From Allium sativum (Eukaryota > Streptophyta > Magnoliopsida > Asparagales > Amaryllidaceae): a DNA stretch of 64,000 bases. Location of the stretch: NCBI GenBank assembly GCA_030737875.1, contig CM060912.1, positions 205,853,231-205,917,230 of the forward strand, given 5' to 3'. This document shows positions 36,431-46,726 of this stretch, piece after piece (within the stretch, counting starts at the first letter, position 1; every line of letters begins with the position of its first letter). The notes below the pieces were generated by a model. That model did no database searches. It was not told where the DNA came from and was given only the letters and a program-made list of their open reading frames with translations. Both the position numbers and the translations under genes were made by a program.

Positions 36431-37535
36431 CAGTATTTGTAAATTCTCCAGCTTCTCAATATCATGACCGAAACTTCAAAGTGCGAGTGCAACCAGTTCT
36501 GGTAACCTCAGCACGGTATCAGCAATACAAAGCACAACATGACAAAAATTGCAACTAATAACAAGAGATATACATTCTTACAACAATGACTTCAAGTGCA
36601 AATTAAGCTCAAATGTTGTTCATGCAAAAGATCATACGCAATATTATTGCTGAAATATGAATTCATATCAACACTATGAGACTGAAATCAGATTACAACC
36701 GAACATATAAGATTTTTAGTCTCGGACCATTCAACAAACACCTTGTAGGCATCTGACCGAAATCAAAATCCTAAAGAGCTCAACACCACCCAAATCTCAA
36801 ATTCAGTTAACAACTATATGACATGTGTTTTGAATACACATGATTGAATCAATTCAACCCAAATTCAAACCGCACCAAAAAAAAACCGTTTCAACTTCTA
36901 TCGTCCTAATTCAAAACCCTAAATTCAAAGATCACTAATTCGACAAAAAGTTTCAAGAGAAATAATACCTATGGCTCTGACGAACAGCCGGATTTGAGTG
37001 CAAAAAGGCGACTCGAAGTTGAACGGCGTAGAGACAGGTCGATTTTGGTGAATTTAGCTTCAAGTCGATTCAAATAAACCGAGGATGGAGCTATAAAGGC
37101 GCGGGTTGGATTGAGAAGGAGTTCAATCGAAGAAGCAGGTCGACATGAAGATTTTCTTAAGAAAAATAGAGCGGCCGTTATTAAAAGTTATGACCAAAGG
37201 AAAAATAGAAGTGGAAGAGTAAAAGCCGAAAATAAATAATATAAAGGCAAGGGAAAGCAGACCATTCTAATCCATCACGAGTGGGCCCGCTCCGATCCAT
37301 TGCAAGACGCCCGACTGATCCATAATATAACATATTCAAAAAATAATCGATCCATCATTATATATTAACTCACAGTTTGTTTAAACGTTCATTTCAAAGC
37401 TCATAATTTTCTGTAAATCAAAAAATTACGAACTCCGAAAGGCAAATGTTAATCCACTAAAATCAAAGCATAACTGATGGATTACTTATTTTGTAACATT
37501 ACGGGTTGGTTATCATTTTAGCTATGGGTCGGTGG
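36431..37535. other. Tat element spacer between the two ATGGATCGGTC arrays
   Basis: No coding sequence recognised. Scattered single copies of the GATCCAT core occur (for example near 37288, 37316 and 37350). The left border of the 3' LTR may lie here but I could not fix it. Confidence 0.5.
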
Positions 37536-37890
37536 ATGCTAAATACATGGGTCGGTCAAGTTCACTTCCTATGGGTCGGTCGGCTTCGTTAGCTATGGAT
37601 TGGTCGATCATATCACAAAAGGATGGGTCGGTCACGCTACAAGAGGATGGGGCGGTCTCCGCCTTATAACATGGATCAGTCGGTAATCAAAACCATCGAT
37701 CGGTCACATTCATACTCAGCGGGTTGGACAACATCTATGGGCGTGGGTCGGCCAGAAGAAAAGAGATGGATCAATCATAATACAGAAGTATGGGTCGGTC
37801 GGTCGGAAGCCAGCGTGATGGATCAGTCGGTCGAATGACAGTTGTATGGATCGGTCGGCTACCATAAAGGATGGATCGGTCGGTAGCATA
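37536..37890 (+). repeat. Short tandem array, ~24-28 bp units, core ATGGATCGGTCGGT
   Basis: About thirteen units beginning ATGGGTCGGTC or ATGGATCGGTC, each followed by about 13 to 17 less conserved bases. The orientation is opposite to the array at 36195-36430. It lies just upstream of a TATA box, so probably in the U3 of the 3' LTR. Confidence 0.85.
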
Positions 37891-37980
37891 TCAACTAGTG
37901 GCAGTTTTGTAAGTAAAGTAATGACCGATCCATAGCCTGCACATATAATTTCAGCCTTTCCTCTTCATTCTCTTGACACC

Positions 37981-37988
37981 TATAAATA
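37981..37988 (+). promoter_or_regulatory. TATA box of Tat LTR promoter
   Basis: TATAAATA after a C/T-rich stretch, followed by CCCCATGGCTTC. It has the usual form of a plant LTR promoter, with about 480 bases from here to the end of the element. Confidence 0.6.
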
Positions 37989-38470
37989 CCCCATGGCTTC
38001 AACATTTTGGATGGGGGTTTCTAACTCTAAGAAGTGATGTCCAATTGTTTTCTCAACCATTCCAAGCCATTTTAACCACCATTAATCTTTCTTCAAGCCT
38101 TAATTCATCATCATATCTTTCATGGATTCATCGGAAATCATTTAAGTGCTCCAATCATCGAAGATTCCACCAATAATTGTCGCATCTATAGAGATCTCGC
38201 TGTTTTCATATTGAATACAAGTGAATCAAGTATAAAAGAAGAGAGGAGAGTGAAAAACTTGTAGAAAAAGGGAAAAAGTTTGAGATTGAAAAGAGCATAT
38301 ACCTTGTAATGGCAACTATGATAATGAAATTAGCTTTCATAGTGGACGTGGGTCAAAAATGAGACCGAACCACTTTAAATTTCCTTGTCTTTACTTTCTC
38401 TTTGTGTCTCCATACTTAAGATTTTATTTTCTATGAATGGAACATGACCTCTTCGGGGGTGTTTGTGCCA

Positions 38471-40047
38471 TTTTTGATATAAACATTTCTGTAACCTTCT
38501 AGCTCATCTTGAACTCTTTTTAATTCAATATCTAATCGAATAATTTCTATGTGGTTTTCAAACTTCTCTTTCAAGTATTACAAATGCCAAAAAGAGACGG
38601 ATAAGCAAGATAAATTTCCTGCAAGAAACTCGAGTTTAAAGCAATTATAAATGACAACCTTGTTTTCCTTTTTTAGTGAAAGGTACTCTTTTTCAATAAA
38701 CTCTTCAGGTGGCAATGTCCCATCGATTAGGCCCTCAAGATGAGATATCTTAGCTTCCACTGTCTTTTGAATTTTTGCATTGCATTCACGCTCTTGTCTG
38801 AATTGTTGCATCTACACAAGTCAGTATGGATGATGACAAACATGTGAAATCAATTTTTGCACAAATTACATAGTAAAACTTGAAAGAAAAAAACACTTAC
38901 TACTTGATTAAGCTCAGCAATTTCAACGACTTGTTGTGGACAATAATTTTGCAGTTCCACTTCTCGTCTAAATGCACCAGCCAGTACCTTCTCAACTTCC
39001 TACACGAACAACACAAAAGCATGTTTACTCGAGGAAATTGTTAATATCAATTAGTAAATGAACAGAAAGCTGAACGATTGCAGATAACGTAATAGTGTGT
39101 ATGCCACTAGCTTACTTTAGATATTTGAATCTTGGTTTTATCTGTCGGTTTTGTTTCATCTATATGATGCAGTTCAGTTTCATGATCAACTGCTCTAATT
39201 GTGAATTGAGTTTCATTCTTACAATAACTGCATATATTCATTGATGAATCTCCAAAAATCTCTATTTCTTCGGGCAGAGTTTGAACACTGACATTATTAA
39301 CATTCGTAACAATGGTTTAAAATCAAATGATTTTGCACGCAAACTCAACTCTGACTCTCTTAAAGATGATGTTTGATTGTAAACTTGATGGATATCTGAT
39401 TCGACTTGTTTGCTTGGTGAAAGAAAAGTTTTACTCTTCTGGACTTATGTGTCGATTGGACCATTCTTGTTCAAATTATCAGAAAAAGATGTGCTCAATT
39501 TAGCTGCATGAGATTGTGAAATTGAAGATGATGTCTTTGCTAGAATTGTGATAACGAGCTGAGTTGCTCTGAGATGGCAGCATGTTATGGCTCATGTTTT
39601 CATCTGATTTCTTTTCAACTAGTAAATTGTTAGTTGTTATGGTGGTAGTTCTATTATCTAAAGAACCCATAACTGGCTCCCCAACTTCATTTCCACACAG
39701 ATCTAGTTCAACATCAACAATTTGCTTGAATGCAGAAATTTCAGTGCCCTCATTTTTATTCAATTTCTCATTTTCCTCGTCTATTTCAATCTCCACAACA
39801 TTGTCATCTTCAGTAACTGGCAACACTTTAGGATAGTTTAAGGCCAAGCTTGATTTCAAAAGATTTATATTTCTACAAGCATTCTACCTTGTTGAATTGG
39901 TTCCATTATTCTCATCAGTTTTCCCAGTAAACTTCATTCAAAGAATTTGATCCTATAGGGAAATACTTAGTTCGTGTGGCCCAATGCACGTGCTATAGAC
40001 AGAAAAATAAGGAAGACAATTTATATTTACCTTGAGCTCAGAAATAT
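38471..40047 (-). pseudogene. KIN-12 kinesin pseudogene, exons after the motor domain
   Basis: Minus-strand exons: 40031-40047 (end of an exon, ...SELK then GTAAAT); about 39116-39872 (acid-rich, then ETKPTDKTKIQISK and GTAAGC); 38901-38999 (EVEKVLAGAFRREVELQN, GTAAGTG); about 38657-38811 ([48 protein letters not shown]); about 38471-38574 (LKEKFENHIEIIRLDIELKR, VQDELEGYRN). VEKVLAGA, RECNA.I, HLE.L.DG.LP.EEF and ELKRVQDELE match the region after the motor domain in plant KIN-12 phragmoplast kinesins. At least two frameshifts (near 39320 and 39540) and a stop (GPIDT then TAA) break the second listed exon. The Tat element truncates it at 38471 and a hAT element splits it at 40047. Confidence 0.85.
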
Positions 40048-40066
40048 TTGGGCTGTCAACGGATAC
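40048..40066. mobile_element. hAT-like element, left end (terminal inverted repeat)
   Basis: TTGGGCTGTCAACGGATAC pairs with TAGGACTAGCAACGGATAC, the complement of the other end at 53013-53031 (15 of 19 match). The 8 bp target duplication AGAAATAT is at 40040-40047 and 53032-53039. LARD2 inserted right after this terminal repeat. Confidence 0.85.
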
Positions 40067-43000
40067 TGTAACGACCCAGGGATTTTCGGCCCTGAAAATC
40101 GACATAAATTCCTTTACCGTAACTCATGCCGACCTTCCAAACACCGAAAACACTGGACGTTATTAGAAAGAAATTAGAGGGTGAGATAAGAAAGAAAGAA
40201 ATAATAGAATAGAAGAAGAAGAATCAACACAGAGTCTCACATCGAAGCGGAACAAAATATAATACAAAATAAATCTTTACTGAAAGCTTCAAAATACTTA
40301 CAATATCAGAGTACAACACACATCTGGACAGTTTTGACAATTCGGTCCTCATATACACAGCGGAATAGAAATCATATCATACATCTGAGCACTTTCATCT
40401 TGTCACTGGACTTCACAGTACCTGATAACCTGAACCTGTACATCCCGGGCTAACCCGAGCATTTACAAAACACCGGGTCAGTCTCGTGAACCAGAGTGAG
40501 ATAAACTCGCACAGTATTAAGATATCACCCAACTTGATTTTATAGTTAAAATCCTTTCGAAAGAAAAAGGTAATCGTAAGACCAATCCACAGATAAATAT
40601 GGACGGTTTTTACCTTACGATAACCCAAACCAATTTTGAAATCAATATCTTGTCTGATATTATGATAATGTCTAAATACAAGTAATATCAAATCTAGTAG
40701 AACGCTTGCATCTCACGCTCTACATATATAGTGTACAAACAAAACCGCGGGCACTTATTGGAGGTTGGATTCCAACCATGACAAGGTATGGGTCCACCTG
40801 CCGATCGTGTATCTCTAGAGACGAATACACTGGGTTCAACAAGAACGTCTTGCAACCCGGCCCACACATGACCGACCACTCATTTCGCTTGAGTGTATCG
40901 AATGTATATCACCAACGGTTGGGAGCTACCCACCGTCTTCCCGAAAAGGGACAGCATCGAATAGATTAAAGAAGCAAATAAGATTTCCACTAGATAGGTG
41001 ATTATACACCCTAATGGGAGCGACCCACATAGCCATGCTGCCTGCCCGATTTTTGTCATCTACCGGCTGTGAGGCTTGAGGTCAGATTTTTTTCTTCAAA
41101 ACATCTGATCTCCATTCACTTTGAATGCCACATCGTCAAATCCATTAGATATCGCTAATTGACGACCACAAAAATACTCTAGTTGGGAGCTAACCAACTA
41201 TGGCACGTTTGAAGAAATCAACGTACGCGATCCTTTTGGAAATACTCTGTCAGACACTCGTCCATACAAGTCATCCAGGAACAGGATGAACCGAAGGCAC
41301 TCTCCTACTACATCTCATACAGGAATCACCCCATGGATCAGTAGCGAGTAGTCCTTGCAATCCACAGATTTCAACCACGACAGAACCCCAGTATATCTCC
41401 GGGTCGAATCAGAGATTGTAAGTTGTTCTTCCGTTTAACGAAGATCTATGGTCTTCAATGCTCCATCTCGATCGTCATCTGACGTCTTTTATAATTTCGT
41501 ATTTGTTGGTCAGAATGGTTTTCGAACATAACTTCAATCCCGGACTTTCCGTACCGACAAACGCATAGGCCAAATTTGATAGTAGGTGATTTAACTATCA
41601 AATAAACAACCATTCAACCATAAAATAAAAATAGAATTTATTGTTCAGTATTCAGCATCACTTGCCCTTCTAATTCAAATAACTAAAACATCTTATTTCC
41701 CAATATCTTGGAGACTCAGTATTTACTTCTTATTTAACAAAAATTATCTATGAAAAATCTCTCAATTTCCTTTCTTCTAATGTTTGCAAAACATTGGCTA
41801 AACATTATTTAAAAATCCATAATAGAAAAATCAAATCAACTTATTATTTGTAAAACATTGTGAAATATGTTCCATTTATTTACTTCGCAACTACCAGTGT
41901 TTATTCTTATTGAATAAAACCAAATCTTACGTCTTTTTTTCTGTGATAATTTCGTTATATTTCCCTTTGACTTTGGGATTCTCATTCTATATGTATATCC
42001 CCAATGTTTCACTAAACATTGCATTATCATTTCTAAATGAAATAATAAACTCTTACTGTCCTTTATATCACCATGACTAATATCATATTTAGATAATTTC
42101 GAAGTCGTTCAAGTTGGGGTATTTTAATTACCTCTCAGACCTTGATCAACAACGTCCTTATCTTCAGATGAATATAAGTCATGATCCAAAAACTAATATC
42201 TCGTTCCAATATCAATGTGAATTCTATTCAAAATATAACTCCAAAAATCTACTTTATCTTTTTATACATATACTTGATATTACTCAATTCATCGATTACT
42301 TAATCCTTATCAACATCACTCTTGTTAACTCCCAATATATTCAAATACTTTGTTCCCTAGCTGGGTTATTCTCACAAACATTATTACCTAATTCATTTGC
42401 CAAAACTCGATTTCAAATCCCTTTATTTCCCATTCCCTTTTCTTTCCGGGAAATCTAAATTTCCAATTACTTATTTAATTCCACACTTAAGTCTTCCTAA
42501 TTCAAAATCAACTTCCTTTATTTGCTTTATAAACCTTGTTTTTACAACTCAGGTTTGATTTTACTCCTTTTTATACCTTCATTTCTTTACTTAATCCAAT
42601 CGTCGAGTAACCCTCCCATTTAAGCCTATAAGTTCCCTTAAATCCCTTTATACTTCATTATAAACTCGAGTTAAATATAAAACTCGTTCAAAATCATTTC
42701 TCAGAATTTAAATCAATCCCAGTAAACTTCTCCTTTAAATTAATTAATAATATAATTAATCCAAATAACTTCATATAATTGTTTCTACGAAACAATAAAT
42801 TGAATTCTTAACTGCTGGGTTATTTCCTGCTCATCTACTTACACTTTCTCTTAACATAAGCGTTCACTTTATCAAAACAACTTAATACTGACTTATAAAC
42901 CTTTGAATAATAATAATAATACTCATTTTCTTTAAAAGTCACTTTATTCAAAATAATATATTTAAAACCTAAATACTTTGTAATCCTCGTAGAGTCTGCC

Positions 43001-45894
43001 CACTTGCTGACAAAATCCATGATTATCTGACGGACAAAGTGATACTAAATTTATCAACTAAATTTTCCACTGGTTAAAACAAATCAATTGTTGAATCCCA
43101 ATTCAACTGTTATCAATCAAATCACTTATCCAATCAAAACTATTTCGCTTATCTGATAATAACAACCATCAACCAGCAAACAGATTACACAACAAGTCAA
43201 ACCATTTTAATCACGTTCATTTTATAAACGTGAACAATCAAGGAGAAATTTCCTTTATCGAATTCGAACAAGGTTTGATGACTTACTGGAATTAAATGTT
43301 CATTTTAATTCCACTGATTAAATCAAAAATAAATATCTATAACTAGCAGATGGTCAACTACTAGAAATCAGAGCACACAGAAATAAAACCCAATTTATAT
43401 GGAATATAAACGGGAAGAAACTGAGTGAGGTTAACTCACATTGACTGGTTTGGGTCGTTCAGCGCTGGTTTTAATCAAATTAAACAACGTTTAATTTAAT
43501 TAAAAAAAAATCCGTCCTTCTAGTCCTGATAGACATTGCTCCATCTCGATCTTCTCGTTTCTACGGTCCCATCAAGACCAACCATGCTTAAATCTGATAA
43601 TGCATGCTCCAGATATCGTATAACGAATTTTGATAAGCGATTAAACTTTAAAACTTTAGTTTATAAATTTAAATTGGGCCTTCACCCTTACCTTGTTCGG
43701 CCCATCAGCCCACTCATCATCAACAAAACCCTAGCCTTCATTTGTTCCTCCAAACATTCCACCGCCTCCCCAAAAAAAATCATCGACTCCAGAACATTCG
43801 GTCATGGCCGAAACCCTCCCCTTTCGCCTTCGTGATCTTCAACAAAAATCGCAACCAGCTTCGACGTATGCCACTGACCCTCCGATCCTCCTTCGCTCTC
43901 CATCTTCACTTGGTCAGTTCCGAAACCCCAAACCCGTCCCTTCCAACTTTGAGCGCCACCCATGTCCTCCTATCTACCACCAGTTTTCTGGAGCCATACA
44001 GACCATCAACAATTGAAACGATGCTTTCACTTGAAGGTTTTCCAGACCCGAAGCTAAGTTTTCCCTTTACCAGATTTTAATTTACTATATATTTTGTTTT
44101 TGATTTTTAAGTGGATACGAATTGGTTTTCTTTGCTGGTTTGGTCTCTTGTTTGTGCGTGAATACCCTATTTATAGTCGTTGATTTGGTTAGATAGGATC
44201 AACGTCTATCAAACCCTTCTAGGTAGGTTCGGCTACCCCCACATAGGCCATTGGGTGTTTTCATCTTTTCAGATTTTGTATTGGTGATAGTTGATGGATT
44301 TAACAGAGATTTTATGGGATTTTATACTTCTTTTAGTCGATCTGTTCATTGTATATAGATTTGATGGTATGGATTTGTTTATTTGATCAGTGATTTTGAA
44401 GTCACATGTTAGATTCTTCATTGGATTTTTAAAGATATGGCAGTGTTTGAATTGGTATATGAATCAACATCTATTTCGATCTGAGTGAAATTGATAGTAT
44501 AGATATATACATTGGATTTGATTTTACTTAGCTGTCCCATACTGTTCTATAGCTATTCATTCACAGTTCCCATGTGTATGTGTTACTGTTTTGAGCTGCT
44601 CATACCATGTGCCTTAGTTGTTTATTTTTATTCTTCAGCTATTTCAAAATCTTCAAGAGTATCTTTGCTGTTTATTCACTGTTCGAATGTGTATATGAAT
44701 TCACTACCTATAGACTTAGCTGTACCTACATTTGTTTTCATCAGCTATGTATTGTCATGTGTTTTTAGCCTTCATAGCTGTGCATCTATGAAGAAAGATT
44801 TTACTATTTCTTGAAAAGGGCAAGTCATATTTGAATTGTCTTGCCTTCTTCTAGCTGTTGCCACTCTAATTTTTAGCTGTTTACTTTCGTTTTCTTAACT
44901 GTTTATTGTCAACACATATGGTCTGATATATGAGTGCATATCCATATATATGTCCTGCCTTGTCTTTCTTTTAGCTTTCCATAGCTGTTCTTAAGTGGTC
45001 ATTGATTTTGAATATATATATTTGTCTGTTCAGAATATTTTTCTTCTATTTATTTAATTTATTTTATACTAATAGGTTCACTGTTTTATCTTGCAGCTGT
45101 TACCATTTCAGAAGGACGAGATAGGAGGAAGATATGCAGGAGGAAAGTTATGCTGAATGGCCATACCCTTTTAGTGTATTGCACAAATAATGTTATGTAT
45201 TTCCTTTTCTTTGAGTTGTGCCTTTGTACAAAAGAATATATTGTTTCATTTCAGTTGTTCAGGATTTTTTTTTTAAGTTTTCCTTGGTTTTGTGTTGGCC
45301 GAAAATTTTGTATATATATTCTCCATTTGTACTACTTGTTATGTATAAGAATATGTTTGTTCTCTTTGTATTTGTACACATCATGTACAAATATGTGTGT
45401 TTCTTCAGTGTACTGTCAATTCCAGTTAACACTAATATACTTTCCTTTTTGTTTAAGTATGATATGTGCTTGTTTTGGTATCTCAAGTTCAAATATTGTA
45501 AATATTTTCTTTAGTTTTTATGTTCTTTGTACTTCAGTTTCATTCTTATTAAGGTTTATGGCGCGACCCTTTTAGGTTGGTTTCTTACTTTAATCTCAAA
45601 TAACCTTAATACACATTTAATTAAGTTTTCACAACTAAATCAACGATGAGACCATTGTATTGAAGCAACAGCTTCACTTTCAAAGAGTATAAAGATTCAA
45701 AATTCCACAATTAACGTTCTGCGTTTTAAAACGATACGCTATTTATATAAAACCCTTTTATAGATACATATAATTTGTATGTCCATATATTACTTAATAA
45801 ACGAACTATATCTTGTAAATTCATTTAGAAATTATAAATCGATATTTAAATAAAAGATACTAAATATTTACCAACCAAAATACGGGTTGTTACA
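40067..45894 (-). repeat. LARD2 3' LTR (5828 bp)
   Basis: Matches 46727-52546. In element orientation, U3 is at the right (from 45894) and contains an exon-and-intron-like region on the opposite strand (about 43540-45130). The left ~1.3 kb is the part shared with LARD1, for example GAGCGTGAGATGCAAGCGTT on the minus strand near 40700. The 60 to 140 aa ORFs are not convincing genes. Confidence 0.92.
43675..45130 (+). other. Exon-intron-like, promoter-bearing segment in LARD2 LTR (antisense to element)
   Basis: Reading +: TTGGGCCTTC and CGGCCCATC (site II type), then AAAACCCTAGCC (telo-box type) at about 43725-43737, a C-rich leader, and ATG at 43804 opening a 70-codon ORF that begins MAETLPFRLRDLQQKS. 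After SPSSLG the other LTR has GGTAAGTTCC, a good splice donor, where this copy has GGTCAGTTCC. Then comes about 1 kb of T-rich intron-like DNA and TTTATCTTGCAG at about 45086-45097, a good acceptor. This looks like the promoter and first exons of a host gene captured by the element. I do not recognise the protein. Confidence 0.5.
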
Positions 45895-45908
45895 TTCCTT
45901 CCCCCTTA
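45895..45908 (-). other. LARD2 polypurine tract
   Basis: TTCCTTCCCCCTTAA on the + strand is AAGGGGGAAGGAA on the minus strand, adjoining the 3' LTR. Confidence 0.85.
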
Positions 45909-46713
45909 AAATAATTTCGTCCTCGAAATTTCTAAGTAAGAGGAATGTTCTCATCCCTATTATTTTCAAAATAATTATGGAATTATTATAAAATTCTAGG
46001 TTATAAAATTTTCGAAGGATTCGTCAGCATCCCCGTTACGTTGTTCGACCAAACCAACTGCAAACGCCATTCTGGGCCTCACTTCAATCCAAGAGAACAA
46101 GAACCCAAACGAGTATCCTTTCATGGTTATAAATCACCAATCCACCATTCCAACAACCAATCGACAATGCACAATCCAATTACCCAAATCAAGCAACTTT
46201 GATTTCCAAACCCAAACCTTAATTTCAATACCCAATACTTAATTACGTTTAAGTTTCAAAATCATATTTGATTAACTATTTATTCTCTAATTCATATATC
46301 TCCATTTCAAATTCAATTTTGATTTCTAATTTAAATATTATACATTTTTCTCCTTTCTAATTCCATATATGGAAAATTAGAGTTATATTTGACCTTTTCA
46401 AATTCAGTCTAATTCGAATTCGATTCAAATAAATCAAGCAACTCAAAATCGATCAAAAACTCATTCATTTCTCTATACTAAATATAATATGGACAAAATT
46501 TATTTCATCTGATCACTTTTATAAAACAATACTGCGTCAATTGCTAGTTTAAAATCGAACTAGTCAAATAACACAATATAAAATAATTTTATATAGAATT
46601 TACAATTACGCTCTCATATATATATATATATACACTCAAACTCAATCTAGGGTGTTACTAACCCCATCTCTATTGAGTTACGCCACAGAGCCAAGGTTAC
46701 TACTCAACCAATA
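45909..46713 (-). other. LARD2 interior without coding sequence
   Basis: About 0.8 kb. On the minus strand the part after the primer site reads ACCTTGGCTCTGTGGCGTAA, then TAGAGATGGGGTTAGTAACA, as in LARD1. The other end carries AATTTCGAGGACGAAATT, the chromovirus pol-end relic. No ORF of note. A TA tract lies near 46617-46635. Confidence 0.8.
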
Positions 46714-46725
46714 GCTCTGATACCA
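46714..46725 (-). other. LARD2 primer-binding site (tRNA-Met type)
   Basis: GCTCTGATACCA on the + strand is TGGTATCAGAGC on the minus strand, an exact tRNA-iMet site one base from the LTR. Confidence 0.92.
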
Positions 46726-46726
46726 C

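Larger units (their letters stand above)
1..38470 (+). mobile_element. Decayed Tat-lineage Ty3/gypsy retrotransposon (3' part; nested insertions inside)
   Basis: Seen: RT end, RNase H, a second RNase H of the archaeal type, and integrase in that order on the + strand to 4633. These are followed by a repeat-bearing 3' region, a long ORF on the opposite strand (35720 to 6406) and a 3' terminal region ending in CA at 38470, where kinesin coding sequence starts. Known: the order RT-RH-aRH-INT marks the Tat clade of plant non-chromovirus gypsy elements, and several members (Grande and others) carry an antisense extra ORF between pol and the 3' LTR. Inferred: once LARD1 and the chromovirus are removed, the pieces form one element inserted in a KIN-12 gene. 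The 5' LTR, gag and most of RT lie left of the window, and the start of the 3' LTR was not resolved. Confidence 0.8.
37536..38470 (+). repeat. Tat 3' LTR, right part (start unresolved)
   Basis: The right border at 38470 (TGTTTGTGCCA) is set by the switch to kinesin coding sequence at 38471. The region has repeats in the presumed U3, TATAAATA at 37981-37988, and a block GACCTCTTCGGGGG near its end. The other LTR is outside the window, so the left border cannot be checked. Confidence 0.55.

Noticed and set aside
38578..38811. Intact kinesin-like coding gene
   Set aside because: It is one exon of a gene that is cut on both sides by transposons and has frameshifts upstream.
40240..40252. AGTCTCACATCG in the LARD2 LTR as an snRNA promoter element
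   Set aside because: It departs from the consensus, is duplicated in both LTRs and lacks a spaced TATA box and RNA; it is a common motif in plant repeats.
40694..40969. Overlapping 61 and 87 aa ORFs repeated at 47354-47629
   Set aside because: They are LTR duplicates, on both strands of the part shared with LARD1, where the frames are not kept.
45150..45575. 141 aa hydrophobic ORF in the LARD2 LTR (like 51801-52166)
   Set aside because: T-rich DNA produces apparent membrane-like ORFs; the two LTR copies break the frame at different places.
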